From: Lenzites betulinus
Lineage: Eukaryota; Basidiomycota; Agaricomycetes; Polyporales; Polyporaceae
Reading direction: 5' to 3'
NCBI GenBank assembly: GCA_022264855.1
Contig: JABYQU010000006.1
Span: 930,001 to 994,000, forward strand
Length of the DNA stretch: 64,000 nucleotides
Shown here: positions 45,208 to 57,373 of the stretch, piece after piece
How the letters are laid out: each line of letters starts with the position of its first letter
Position numbering within the stretch: the first letter of the stretch is position 1
Position numbers and translations under genes: made by a program
Notes under the pieces: generated by a model
What the model was told of the DNA's origin: nothing
Databases searched by the model: none
The model's input: the letters and a program-made list of their open reading frames with translations, nothing else

Positions 45208-46440
45208 TGAGCAATTCGTTTTGTGCTTTGACGTTTTACTGACGCGCTCAGTTGGGACGAAGAGGTCCGCCGAGTCTGCAAAGAGATACTATGGGAACAT
45301 GTTACGTTTCAGAGAAAGATGGCGTCGCGTCTGGTAGACACTTAGCCGTCAACGATAATGTTTTGGACTTACTAGACTCGAATATTGACAAGCTACTCAT
45401 TCCTATAGCCTCAGGCTGACGGATGATCAACGTTGGAATTGTTAGATGCGTACTGACATGCGCTTCGAGAGCCGCGCTCAGCGCTCAGCGCTCAATACTC
45501 AATGTCCAATACTTATAAGCGCCTATGCGTGAGAATTGTACGCGAGTCAGATCTCTCTCACTCCCGTCGCTTTCGCGACGTTGCACGCACGCTCTTGTTC
45601 TCTCTGCTCATGCTCCTTGCCCTAGATGATGCCCACCGAGCTCCTCCGAGTTTAGCGAAGTCGATCGCGATGTCCAAGTAATAATGTCGGGGTCGTAGCC
45701 ACATCAAGTCTTACTATGATAAGTCCCACATCGCCCCAAGGTATACCCGCCTCGTGTACATGTCTCCTTCCAGTCTGCTTAGGACGCACGGCTGGTGATT
45801 TTACAGGTGCTCTAACCAACGAGGGGTAGTTATAAGAACTCTCAAGAGGCCTTGTGCGTTATCTACACCGCTTGTCGCTCTGCTTACGGTTTTGCAAGGA
45901 TGCTCACCGGTGATGCTCCTGCTTATTTGAAGCAAACTGGTCACAGATATTACACACGCTGCGTGCGTGCACTAGACTGTGCCGTACTTGAATCGTACGG
46001 CTGCATGCCGTATCCCCGCACTTGGCGCTGGCCATCCAACCATTCCATTTCGGGGTACCTCGGGGATTTTATCGTGCAAACACCTTCAGATCTGTAGATT
46101 GGTGGATTGGCGAGTGTTCTGGATCCTGGGTAAGTCAATGCCGCAAGTTCAAACCCCTCGTGATGCGTATGTTTAGTGAGAGGATGTCAGCAGCTGTATC
46201 GCGAATCTGCGTAAACCATAGATAATCCGTCCACACGAAGGCCGGGGTATCCATTGTACGCTGCTCGACACGACATGGTGGGTGAACGACTTTTCCTGCT
46301 TCCGCGATACGCTTCTCATTGCACTCGGTATAGGCACCCTCCAGAGAGCATGCATCCTGGCAACATAGCGATCGCGGTATACGATACCATCCTCTTCCCA
46401 CCAATCCTTATCAAAATGCCCTGCGTGTTCATCGTATCTG
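45208..46440 (+). other. Interval with promoter-like signals but no resolved gene
   Basis: About 1.2 kb. Frames at 45852-46097 (+) and 46173-46640 (-) are open but have no recognisable domain. A heptamer array and TATA-like box lie near its start. The region just before 46541 stays open in the frame of the next gene and may hold its first exons. Confidence 0.4.
45477..45523 (+). promoter_or_regulatory. Heptamer array followed by TATA-like box
   Basis: CTCAGCGCTCAGCGCTCA at 45477 is followed about 20 bp later by ACTTATAAGCGCC (45511-45523), a 13-mer also present at 35029-35041 in module 3 (and its inverted copy near 61191-61203). This looks like a core promoter with a TATA box, but the downstream gene is not resolved. 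Confidence 0.4.
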
Positions 46441-46540
46441 TGGTCAACGACTCCTGGGAACCTCGGGTTCTGCAGCAAAGCTTCTGAGCAACGCGAAGAC
46501 TGCGTTCCCGGCCAAGGTAGGCAATCAGGGTAAGCGTCCC

Positions 46541-48901
46541 TCAGATGAAGAAGCCCATCATACGAGATGGAGTCCGCCATCGTCTCCTTCGCCATCGTCT
46601 GTCTTGTCCTCAGACCTTCCTTCGCTCCAATCTCTGCCATCGTCCCAAGATTCGCCTCCCTTATTGCAACCTCCTACCCTTGCACCACCACCTGCGATCT
46701 CGAGCTCGTCATACCCTGTGGAAATGTCATACAATCCTATGGTGTGTCGTAGTCTGTGCCGCTCGAATTCATGTTCATACTTCTGCTCCCTAGCGACAAA
46801 CTTCCGCAACAAACATGTATCATCCTGTGTACGAGCCTGTATCCAGCATCTCCGCTGCTCTCATACCTCACGAACATGGTGCTGGACCGAACTCCGGTGT
46901 CTTCATGACCGGTGTGGGAGTTGACGCTGTCCAGGTGCGCTTGTACGCCGTTTCGAAAGAAATTTCAAATCCAACTCCCAATTAGACATATCCCACCTCC
47001 GAATCACAGACTGGAGTCTCCGAGAATACCGAGTCGAACCTATCGGCGGCCGATGAAGCCGATTTGATCACAAGCGTAGCATCGGTCAGTCTCGTCTCTG
47101 AGATGATCCGTACAATAAACATCTCATAGATTTCAGCAATTTCCTCGTTGGCGCAACATGACTCTGATGTACTGCTCTTAAATGCTGATCTCAAGTCAAT
47201 CTGGCATACGCTATCCCTTTTCATGTTTCCTTGCGCGCTCGAAGGGTCCCTGTTCCGACGTCACTTCCAGTTCGCCAATCAGGTTCCTTCCGCATAAGTA
47301 AAACAATAACGGATAAAAAAGAAGGACAATGAAACAAGTACTGGGGGAGTATGCTCCGAGTTTCTCGTTCTCGTCATTCGTTCTGGCTCCTGCGTTTAGC
47401 CGTCAATTGTATCTGCGCTGTCCGCAATGAACAACTCGACGCTCTCGGCGCCGCGCTGCTGTGAGTCGTTCTGTTGTACTGAGTGATGTCACTCATGCTG
47501 GAGCATTCATAGACTGGCTCCTTCTTACTGAGGGCCTTGTTATCGTCTATGCTAGTCCTAGCTTGACAGATTTCTTGGGCAGTAAACGAGACGTCCTTTT
47601 TGGCGAACGATTCACGTCGTTTGTCCATCCTGACGACGAGGTCTACGTGAAACAAGAGATGCCAGTAGTTGGATCCACGATATTTGGAGGTATAACGTGG
47701 TACGTCATCCTACATGCTCCACTCCTGGCAAGGATTGACTGTATGAGTTAGTATACGATGCCTCGCACCCGAGCGAATACGTCCTACGCTTGCAAGTGTC
47801 AGCGAACCTGCAGATACGTGGTACTCCTACGTAGATGTTGCTGTCAGCCGGTTGGCCGAAAACCTCCTCCTGTGTTTCGTCCATAGATCCAACAGTCCGA
47901 CTCATCCTGAGCTCTCACCGACCCCCGATCCCTGTGATGCAATCAGTTTCAGCTCTAGGGAGGTGGACGTGCTCCAACGTCAGCTCCGCATCTTTCTCCC
48001 CACCCCCAGTTGCGCAACACACGTATTTCTGCTGTACACTATTTACCTCGGCGACAGGACGCTGATAGCAGTCTGGCCCCCCTATTCTCTATGGTCGTCA
48101 ACGTGTTCTATCCTCGACAAACAAATACAAGACACGACGTTGGACGATCTACACGAATTACAAGCATCGAGTATATGTACTCGCAGGAAGGTCATCGAGA
48201 CTGTAACACACAATGGCTACAAGAGCGGCAGAGCAGTTCTTATACCGCACGGTATTCTTGTATATCATTCTACCCGTTGTCGCCGTCCTGATACATATCT
48301 TTAGGGCACACCATGCTGGTTTGTCACGAGTCCTACCCTGGCATGCAAGTCATCTTGAATCCGATCGCGAGTGTGGAAATGGGCCAGTCTATCGACGGTA
48401 CTTCACATTCGCTTGTCGACGGACGTTTTTGTATTGACACCAATGTAGGGTTACAGCCAACGGAGACGTACGCAACGGCGGCAGGTCAAAGCGTGACGCT
48501 GGATCGGTGTATGTATTGTCACGTGGACGAAACTTCGCTGTGGAGAAGGGGTCCGGGGAACGGAAAAGTGTGCAATCCGTGAGACTGGTGTCGCGTAATT
48601 GAAAAGAATTGCTGACGAATCCCTCAGATGTGCCATGAAAATTGCGCGAAGGGAAACCAGACCTCCGCCATCGGAGTCTCCGCAGGATTTCTTCAAAAGG
48701 ACGCGTCCTGTACTGAGGAGTCCACCCCCGGGTGTAGCCGCCTGTGTTAGATGTAAAGCAGAGAAAGCTCAGCTATGGAGGAAGGGATGGAACGAGGAAC
48801 GAGACTTGTGCAACAGGTAAGAGAAAGAGAGAGAGGAGACTTCATTGTAACAACTAACATCCCGTAGGTGTGGATTGGCTTACGCTAAGATGCGCGGGTA
48901 G
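46541..48901 (+). CDS. PAS-domain, two-GATA-finger regulator (white-collar-2-like)
   Basis: Exons, all closing in phase: up to 46741 (5' end open), 46794-46934, 46986-47084, 47130-47282, 47400-47460, 47513-47689, 47752-47830, 47887-48251, 48305-48578, 48628-48816 and 48868-48901. The N-terminus is Ser/Pro-rich. The PAS domain reads WLLLTEGLVIVYASPSLTDF, RFTSFVHPDDEVYVKQEMP and YVLRLQVSANLQIRG. Near the end are two GATA fingers: CMYC-x17-CNPC with SLWRRGP, and CVRC-x18-CNRC with LWRKG, followed only by GLAYAKMRG and the stop. Family knowledge: PAS/GATA proteins such as WC-2 pair with WC-1 in light signalling. Two fingers in one PAS protein is unusual. The second finger's basic tail is cut short. 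The true start is upstream and unresolved. Confidence 0.8.
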
Positions 48902-49215
48902 AGGGTTAGGAACGCAGAGCCTTGCAGTGTCCAAACCAAACATGTAATAACGGCTCGTATTCGATAGCGCGAATGCGAATGACAGCCAACATGGTGTGGC
49001 GGAAATGGCGACAAGCAGTTCAGCAGCCAAGGCGGCGGAATCACACGCCAGTAAGTTTCTTTGCTTCAGCGCATACTCAAGAATTGGCTGAGTGATTGAC
49101 TACCCTCGGGGCGAAGCCGCGCGCGCGGCGCGGCGCGGATGACAGGTCTAGCGATGCATGCGCCATCGTCGGCGCGCCGGGGAAGAGTCCCTAACGAGCG
49201 GATGTCCAGCAACAG

Positions 49216-50453
49216 GTGCCGCGCAGGCCATATCACAGCTGTCATGGCGTGGACCAACGACTGCTGGATGACGGCGAGCTGATCGTATGGCGAGGGCCAA
49301 GTGATCGGCTTGGTACTGCAAGAGCTGCTCGCTGGAAACGAGGTAAGTACTCGCTTCGCGATAGTACCAGAACCATATACATGGAGAGCGCCGCGGCGAT
49401 CGATGAACCCCGCGCGACCAAACGAACCCTTCGCGACCCTGCAAAACCGATCGCTTGTGTCTCCGGAGTACTTCAGCACCGCAAAGAGAGGACAATAGAC
49501 CTAGGAGTGTATCCCACGATGTGCGCATGCATCTCTGATGACGAGCGCATGTTCCGGTGGTACACAACGGCGCTCTCGGAGGATGTCTTTGAAGGCCTAA
49601 TCAGGAAAGTGTTTTTGCGATACTTCTTTGTTCGACCTAAAAAGCATTTCCGTGACACAGGAATGGTTTTCCCACCGATCGATGCAGGAGGGACAGTGGA
49701 GGGACCGGTTCACCACGCTCTATGCATCGTTGTGTCCCCCACCCTCAGCCCGCCACCGTAATGCCAACATCTGCCTCTCTGTTCAAGCGGCATGAATTGC
49801 CGGCCCGTATCACCATGTCTGAGTCTGCGTCAATGTAAGCCCAGTTCCCGCCGAATACAGCGCCATGAGCATTATTGAAGGATGGCGGGGGATGCGTAGC
49901 ATCGACGATGCCGGGGGGAGCACGGTAGAAATATCGAACTGGTTACAATGTCGGGTCCGTTTCCGACATGCTGCGGAAGCCATAGTCCACCACACCGCCA
50001 TCTGGGTACGTCTGCGCATGTTCATGGCCAATGTCATACGAGGCTTACCCGTCGCCTACTCGCACCACAGAGGGGGGATGTCCCAGACAGAATTGTCGAC
50101 AAGATATGCGAGGGATATCGGGAACACATCGATGCTGCTCATGCATGGTTGCACGCATCCCTGAACTTATGGGAGAAGGCGGATAATGAAGGGAAGGTGA
50201 GTCTACCGACGAATTGTACATTCGCGCTCTGTCGTTCTGATGAAGCCCCAAGGGGGGCTTGCTCCCATTCGACATCGCGCCATCGCCTTCGACCGCTGCA
50301 ACCTTGTCTTTAGCACTAGAACAAAACGAGACGTATCTGCGACTTCTGGAGCAAGCGGTCCAAATGAGCTTAGCCTACCTCGCGCGGGAGAGGGAAATGT
50401 TGCAGGAATGGAGTGAAGATCAGGCTACTAAACTGGCGGAAGGTGTGGCGTAA
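49216..50453 (+). pseudogene. Uncharacterised multi-exon gene, frameshifted copy
   Basis: Exons 49216-49342, 49469-49834, 49861-50005, 50071-50196 and a last exon ending at 50453 correspond to the left copy (26611-27849). In the second exon a run of five C (near 49735-49740) replaces six C in the left copy. The frame then changes after LCIVVSP and stops within a few codons (TLSPPP-stop), where the left copy continues HPQPATVMPTSASLFK. Upstream, ATGs at 48991 and 49005 could start a first exon ending at the GTAAG near 49061, but phases differ between the copies. Either this copy is inactivated or the base was lost in sequencing. Confidence 0.5.
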
Positions 50454-50490
50454 TGGACGAGCTATCCCGGGCTACATTGTTGCCCTGCTC

Positions 50491-51576
50491 TCAGGGCGTA
50501 TCATCGGAATGTACACGTACTCTGTATAAGCAAGTGAACTCGTCGTTTCCCCAATTCTCTCCGATCACGAATACGACGATGCTGAACCGAGTTCCCCCTA
50601 ATTGTTTGAGCACGTCGTCCGATACATTGTACGTCCTGAAGGGCTCTCCGCTGTCGATGTCGAAATAGAAAGAGCCAAGCAAAACGAGCGAGGAGTAGGC
50701 GTAGCGCGAATTCCGCACGGGAGGGGTGTTAGAGAGGACTGTGGATGCATTCGCCAGTGTAAGAGTTGCGTTCTCTACTTCCGGAAGGGAATCTTCGGCC
50801 AACCCCCAGAGTTGTCCGCTCCGCGGCGCGCTCTGGTAGCGAAATGTCATCCGCCGTGGAATGTGGTCGACGGTGAATGAAGTAACGATAGTAGGTTGGG
50901 CCAACGCGACACCCAAGGATCCCCTGCTCCCTTTCATCGGCCAGCAGCTCCCCACATGAGTATCCGGGTATATCGCGAATTCAGGAGGTAGACCAGCGAG
51001 TGGTGCGGAAGCGATATTGTCGCGGACGCCCCAGCGCTTGTACCAAGGTGTCCCGGGGTGCTCGACGGTACACGTCTCTGACGTCAACTCCGGGACAACC
51101 CTCCCTCCAGACATAACGGAGGCAAAGTCTCGTAGGCCTGTCCCGTCGTAGTACATATGTTGATATAGCTTGTCCTGCAGAACACGCATCTCCCGGTCAA
51201 CGTGGAGAGGGTCGTATCGGCACTGATAGTGGTCCAGGGACACGTGCTCTACGGTGAACAATTTAGCCTCAAAGACTTCCGCCGCTTATGATTTTCACTC
51301 ACCGAGTAGTCGCTGGATCTCTCGCGTCGTGTATATAGCGTAGCATAGGGCGGCAACAGCTACCGCCTGAGCACCCCGCCAGCGCGCCAATGTCAAGGCG
51401 GCCAAAGTGAAGCCCCATAGCATACGGCCCGTAACGAACCAGTCGTGCACCATACCGTGGAGTATAGCACGCGTTATGTCCGATAAAAAGCGAAACATCA
51501 AGCTGGGCGTCACTGATGATGTACAGAGTGAAAGGATGAGGAGTGGGTGCCGTGTTGAACCTCCGACGGCGCGCAT
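50491..51576 (-). CDS. SUN-domain nuclear-envelope protein (right copy)
   Basis: Exons 51303-51576 and 50491-51248 give the same 343-aa protein as 25488-26573, with the membrane segment and full SUN domain unchanged. Both copies look functional, so the region would supply two doses of this protein. Confidence 0.92.
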
Positions 51577-51722
51577 CGACTAGCTTTTATGCTGCGGCAG
51601 TTACTCGAAGTCGTCCAATGTGGGCGCCTCGAAAAGATGTCTGAAACGGTGAAATCAGCCAGTCATACACCAAGGTCGATTGCGAAAGGGGGATCCCGGA
51701 ACCCATGTGATAACCTAGAGTA

Positions 51723-53317
51723 TTAGTGTAAGCTACAGGCTCGTACGGCTATATACATCTCTTCTATCCCGCAACTCGCTTTGGGTTTGATGAGGTGTCT
51801 TTGCAACGAGTCAAGGTTATCGAGATATGCACGATTGTAGCAATCTTGGGGGAGATGCTTCGGAACGACCATATCTTCCCGGACACGAAAACTGTGATAC
51901 CTCGTACGAATGGGATTGCCGTTGGGATTCCTAGTTGCTGCGTGAATCGTGTCCAAATGGCGGTAGAGGCTGACCAAAGCCTGGGACCTCCATGGTTTGT
52001 CGAATGTCGCGTACTGCTTCCCATGTCCGCTAGGAACCGGCACTTCTTCATCGGAACTAATCCCCAACGTACCAACTTCATTGACGATTGCAACCGCTCG
52101 AGCAGCTAGCACTCGGTCACGAAGTTGCGAGCACGCCGCACGGCGGTTACGAAACGTCTAGAGAGATTAATCAACGTGCACTCTCACTTAGCAAGAGAAC
52201 TTACTGTGCCGATACGACTATTGCGAGCATTGTGCTGCGCGGTAGCAATCTGTTGTGCGGCGGTAGGGGGGGTGCGCTGAGCTTTGAGCCACTTCCGTCT
52301 TCGTCCGGCCAAATGGGTCCGAAGAACGTTTAGAAATCCCTGCTTGGTTTGGTAGTGGAGCGGGATCTGACTTAAGACATACGCGCCACCCGCGACGCAT
52401 AACCAGAAGTCGGCGCAGAATGCCTCTTCTATGCACTCGTTATAGGTCGTAGAGGGGGGACTAGACCAGTCGTAGAGGAACGGTTTACTCAATGCGTGCC
52501 CAGCAGCGAACCGCTTCAATATCTCCGTTTGCTCACTGTGATTAGGAGGAGAGGGGGGGATGCCGCCACCTGCAGTGATACCAAAGGTGTTTCCGACATG
52601 TTTCCTCACGCATCCCTGCGGAAGCATGCGAGTGATGAGTAGCATAAAGGGACGTTGCGGATATACGCGTACCCTGAGGTAGTTTCCCCTGGAATCCTTG
52701 CCACGCTGCCCTCCCTCTGCGTCAGACCGACGATCCTGGGGAGAAGGCTCGCTGAAACCGTCCGTGTATTCGTTCTCACTGTAATTCATCGCAGGTCGCG
52801 TGTTGCGCCTTGCAGAAGACTTGAGCTCTTCCCAGATACGAGCGATCTGAAGACCAGTCTGATCCTGCTTGTCCTCGATTGCTTTCAATCGTAGGAGCAG
52901 CTCTTTCAGCGCCATGGGTGCTGTGGATGGATCGACCTGCTGAGTTGTTAATGATGGGCATCTCCGTCGAGAATGGATGGACCGACTGACAAATGCTTGA
53001 TGTGTGCCCTCCTTCGCTTCCTTACCATCACCCTCGCCGTCATTTTCCTCGCCCTCGCCCTCGCCCTCGCCGTCTTCCTCGTCCTCGTCCTCGTCCTCCT
53101 CCATTTCTGCATCGTAACCCTGTAATAGACATGTCAACCGGCCGAAAGAATCCGTCTGTTCGTACCTACATACCGAGTCGTATACGCCATGGGGCTGTGG
53201 AGAACGTCCTGGGACTCTAGTATCCCGATAGAGCGTTGCGTGGACGTTCGAGGGGGGGTTGCGATCTATGGTAAGAGACGCATCGGTCTGTATACCACTA
53301 GTGAGATATGACGACAT
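51723..53317 (-). CDS. Uncharacterised four-exon mushroom-type protein (right copy)
   Basis: Exons 53174-53317, 52673-53119, 52205-52615 and 51723-52157 mirror the left copy and encode the same 478 aa, including the length-prone acidic Asp/Glu-Gly repeat. Confidence 0.7.
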
Positions 53318-54349
53318 AATTAAAGATGCTAAGCGTACCGAGGCTTTCGTCCCCTGTATTTGCTGCCAAAGATCTTAGATGCGTGGCAACTCATTACGAG
53401 TGTTCAGTGCACACCTCAGAACTCGGGTAGGTGGAGATGGGCTCTTGCAATATCCAGCTTGACCTTAAGGTAGATGGCAGCGCGCGCACGTCTTGACCTA
53501 CACCTCCAGGCTGAGAGCAGGTGGATGGGAATGAGCGACAGCCAGAACAAGATACACCGGAGTTCTTACGGGTTGACATAACCAGCTTCCGGGCCCGTTG
53601 AATGTCAATAGTGGCGGCTGAGAGAGCATGACACACAGAAGACGACGGTAGTGGATACTATGTCTTTTATATCTGGAATTTATACCACTTACTTAATCGT
53701 ATCGGGGGACAATACCTTCGCGTTGACAAAACTTTTCATGCGTACGGTCTGGACTGGTGATGAGATCCACTGCCGGTTTTACCAGGTACCAACTTGAAGC
53801 TTGAACATTGAACGTTGAACCTCCGTATGTGGCGTGAGTCTCAGGCTGGGCAGGTGCCGACGAGCGCTTGTTCCGCGATCATGCGGTGCAGTTCCGGCCG
53901 AGTGAGCAACAAGTACAAACCAGGAGAGAGCGCCTCTGACCGGAACCACCGTGCTACCCTGTTTTGGACCAGAACCTTAGTCAATCGCGTCGGTGTATTC
54001 ACTCATCGGCCTGAGATCTCAAGCTCAAGATCCGATCCCCTCGCGGCTCAAGAAACCATGGACGGGTCCGGAAGTGAGTGTTGGACATTTCGGTCAGCAA
54101 ACAATAGTGTCCCAAAGCATGTGCTCGATCCTGGTATATTTCTCTGTGTCAATGTTAAGAACATCTGGTCGTCTCGCGACCTACTCCGTGCTCACTCCGC
54201 AGCGCACCCGAGACTGTCTTTCGACGTGCGTACCCACTCCGACAAACTCCAGGTCTACTGTACATAGCGGTATGCGTGGATTATGTTTCTCTGTTCTACA
54301 GCGGCTAATGCTGCCACACTGGGCTATCACATCGTTCAGAATCACGTCC

Positions 54350-55750
54350 ATGCCGCGAAAGCCTCATGTCCACCATCTGGACGAGAGTCGGAGAAAACGG
54401 GCAGAACATGAGCCAGGGTGTTCATCATCACATACGCCTCGGCTATGGATCCCTCGCTGCAGAGAAACGCGACCCTCGTCGCACCTTCGTGTTATAGATC
54501 ATATCAAGAGGCCAGAGAACGCTTTCATGCTGTTCAGGAAGAGCCGTGTCCATCTTTACAATGCCGGAGCTCCTCGAAAACAGACACAGTCTCGTATATC
54601 GAAGCTCGTATCCTCTGACTGGCACAGCCTGACTCCCGAGGAGAAGCAGCCATGGTTCGACCTCGCACAGAAAGTGGCGGCGGAGCACCGACAGCGTCAT
54701 CCAAACTACAAATACCGCCCACGGCGGCGCAAAGGAGATCAGCAAGAACCATACGTCCTGTACTCGGAATCAGGCGAGATACCACTCTCATACCTGTGTC
54801 ATGCTTTTGATGGTGTTGCCGCCAGCGAGCTTCTGGCGCCCCATCTAGCCCCCTCGTCTTCCTCGTTCTCACCTGTGTACCCATGCATTCCGTGGCCGTT
54901 CCAGGCGACGACCTTCTATCACGGTCTGCTGTCAGGAAATATTACAGCCTCGATCACCGGTACCACTGCGACAACGGCTCATTCCGGGATCTCGTCGACG
55001 AGCAGCGCTATAACCACGATCACCGCCGGGACAACAACTACCGCAGCTACAGCGCTCATGGCCCAGGATTCAGCGGAGTCTTCCGAAGCTACGATGGAAT
55101 TAGCGACGTCGAGATGGACTGGATGGGAGGAGGAGACCGCAGCGAACCGATTAACGTCACTTTTTGGCGCGGTGAGCACGACTTCCTCCGCGCTTCCTTC
55201 GGCACCCGCTCCCATATCCCTCGACGAGACCTCGAGTCTAGGTCTCGTCGCTACTCAGATACCCCCAGATGTTTCGGCTCAATTGCCACTCCCTCCGCCG
55301 GTTTGGAACATACAAGACATACTTTTCCTGGAAGACGTCGCAACTGATGTACAACTTTTTGGTCGCCCTATACCACCGCCGCCACAAGACCCGCTTGAAA
55401 TGTACGTCGCTGATTTGAGCACATCCACAACCTATACGCTCGTTCACAAATTCTCTTGCAGCTCGTCGTTGCTAGGAACTTCAAGTTGGTCGTCCGAAGA
55501 GCTCGAACTTTACTCCGCTGTCCACGACGTAGATTTTGGTATCGAATTCGCCCCCCTTCAGGGATGGGATGCTGAAGATCTGCGCCATCTTATGGAGGTC
55601 TTCGAGGTACATCATGTTTTCATCCGAAGTTCTTTGTACCTCCACCTCACGCTGATCCTCAGTGAGCCGGTCTTTGATGAGCAACCTGTCTTCCGTGATG
55701 TATACATTCGGTGTAGGTCTCTTTCCATTGTTCGTCGAGCCGTTTCCTGA
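54350..55750 (+). CDS. HMG-box transcription factor (right copy)
   Basis: Mirror of 21314-22714, with the same HMG box (HIKRPENAFMLFRKSR, EEKQPW, PNYKYRPRR) and the same C-terminal region. The upstream frame 53815-54267 (MNLRMWRESQAGQ) repeats the left copy and could be an upstream exon or a leader peptide. I could not join it in phase. Confidence 0.88.
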   Translation: MPRKPHVHHLDESRRKRAEHEPGCSSSHTPRLWIPRCRETRPSSHLRVIDHIKRPENAFMLFRKSRVHLYNAGAPRKQTQSRISKLVSSDWHSLTPEEKQPWFDLAQKVAAEHRQRHPNYKYRPRRRKGDQQEPYVLYSESGEIPLSYLCHAFDGVAASELLAPHLAPSSSSFSPVYPCIPWPFQATTFYHGLLSGNITASITGTTATTAHSGISSTSSAITTITAGTTTTAATALMAQDSAESSEATMELATSRWTGWEEETAANRLTSLFGAVSTTSSALPSAPAPISLDETSSLGLVATQIPPDVSAQLPLPPPVWNIQDILFLEDVATDVQLFGRPIPPPPQDPLEMYVADLSTSTTYTLVHKFSCSSSLLGTSSWSSEELELYSAVHDVDFGIEFAPLQGWDAEDLRHLMEVFEVHHVFIRSSLYLHLTLILSEPVFDEQPVFRDVYIRCRSLSIVRRAVS

Positions 55751-55847
55751 CCGTTCATATAGTTTGCAACGGCCATCCAAACATACGGTAGACTGCTTAT
55801 CTTATATCGCGCTATATTAGTGTTGATGTGTTCCGAACTGGACTAGG

Positions 55848-57373
55848 CCGGCCGATCTCATTACGTGCCAGATTCCTGACCATACTCTTGGTTATCAAGG
55901 TATCACCTTGGTCTTCTTCCCGCGACTTCATACTCATACTGAATTGGACCCAGGGCGTCCTCCCCTGATTCTTATCTCTCTCCTCATTTTAATTCCACGC
56001 CACGCCCCTTGGTGAGATCACCCCTACCACATGGCGTCGATTGGTGCTGATTATCACACATTCAAGACACTCATGTTTCCCTATTCTTCATTCTTCAGAG
56101 TGACGATCGAAGTATCACCCATCGGATGGTCACGGAACTTCATCGTCCTGCTTCTCCCCGACATCGGCACTCAGCGTTCCCCCCCGTCCATATAGAGTTG
56201 AAACCAGATCGCCCGCGACTGGTGGCTCTGTCACACCGCGTACTTATATGGTCTCGTATCATCCACCTAGTATTATGACATAGACGTGCCAAAGAAACTC
56301 GGCTAGAAAGCTGCGCCGCCTGTCTCCTTGCCTTCAGACTCCGTGGTGGCTCCCCGACGTTCATCATGATGATTTTTGTCCCAGTGGTAGCCATGAGATT
56401 TGCGGTGTCTTCTCTGGCGTACAGCCTATGAGATGTGGGCTACGGGATGTAAATCTGCACGATGACAAATTGCGACTGTGATTCCGAATCGTGAAGGATT
56501 GCGTGGAAAGAGCGCACGTCTACTGTTTGGCGGAACTTCCAGACGACGAAAAGTACTTCCGCACAGTTGCACGTGGTTGCACAGCAAATGTTGAAAGTCC
56601 GTCGGATCACATTGGGAAATCTATGAAACCTTAAACCTGTATCAGCGACCGTACTAGCTAGGTCACGGTAGTGATCGCTTTGGCAACATCCCCTAACTCG
56701 CCACCACGCCCGGGTGATCGTTGAGACTATGTATAGGGCAAGGTATATCGTCTTTTTCTCATCTATGTCAGTTGTAACGTGATAAGTATCAGAAGGCGGA
56801 TGGCGGCGGCACAACACATTTATCGCCGGCGCCCGCGGGAGCGTATCTTGGTGTATCCCGACACGGCTCAGTACTCATGCCCTGCCAATCGGAATTCACT
56901 ATGGGTAAGTTTTTTCATCCATGGGATGTCCACAGATCAGGGGCCGCTCCGCACGCTGCGCCGGTCAGGACCGGCTCTTTCCGGAGGCGAAGCACGCGCC
57001 GGCACAATTCTGTTGGGTTCGTCCGTGCATCATGCATCATGCATCATGTGTGCCACGGCATCCGCAGCTTGCGGCTGATTATGATGCGTGGCACAGTGAC
57101 TGCATTGTGCGACCGATCGGAGCCCTCGCCCCGCGGTCGCCGGTGGTTATATGTGTACAATGTACATGTCGGCAGTCTCCGTACCATGACCAGCCGCGGA
57201 GGTTCGATCTGGTGGTGAATTGGTGGTGAGTGCTCTGATTCGCTGCAGTACGCATACGTACACGGCGACGGTTTCATCGCTGATCTAGTCACGCACTGTG
57301 TATAGCAGAGTATCACGTACAGCGTGTCGAGTGTTATAACCGTCGGGGGTGTTGCGCCCTGAGGCCACGCATG
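55848..57373 (+). other. Interval without a supported gene
   Basis: About 1.5 kb unique to the right side. Several frames (56440-56817 minus, 56779-57078 plus) lack recognisable domains. A short CATCATG repeat lies near 57030. Confidence 0.45.

Larger units (their letters stand above)
49021..55847. repeat. Module 2, right copy (inverted)
   Basis: Reverse complement of 21217-28044. Its left edge lies about 120 bp after the stop of the PAS/GATA gene and falls within the putative first exon of the gene that starts here. Confidence 0.95.
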
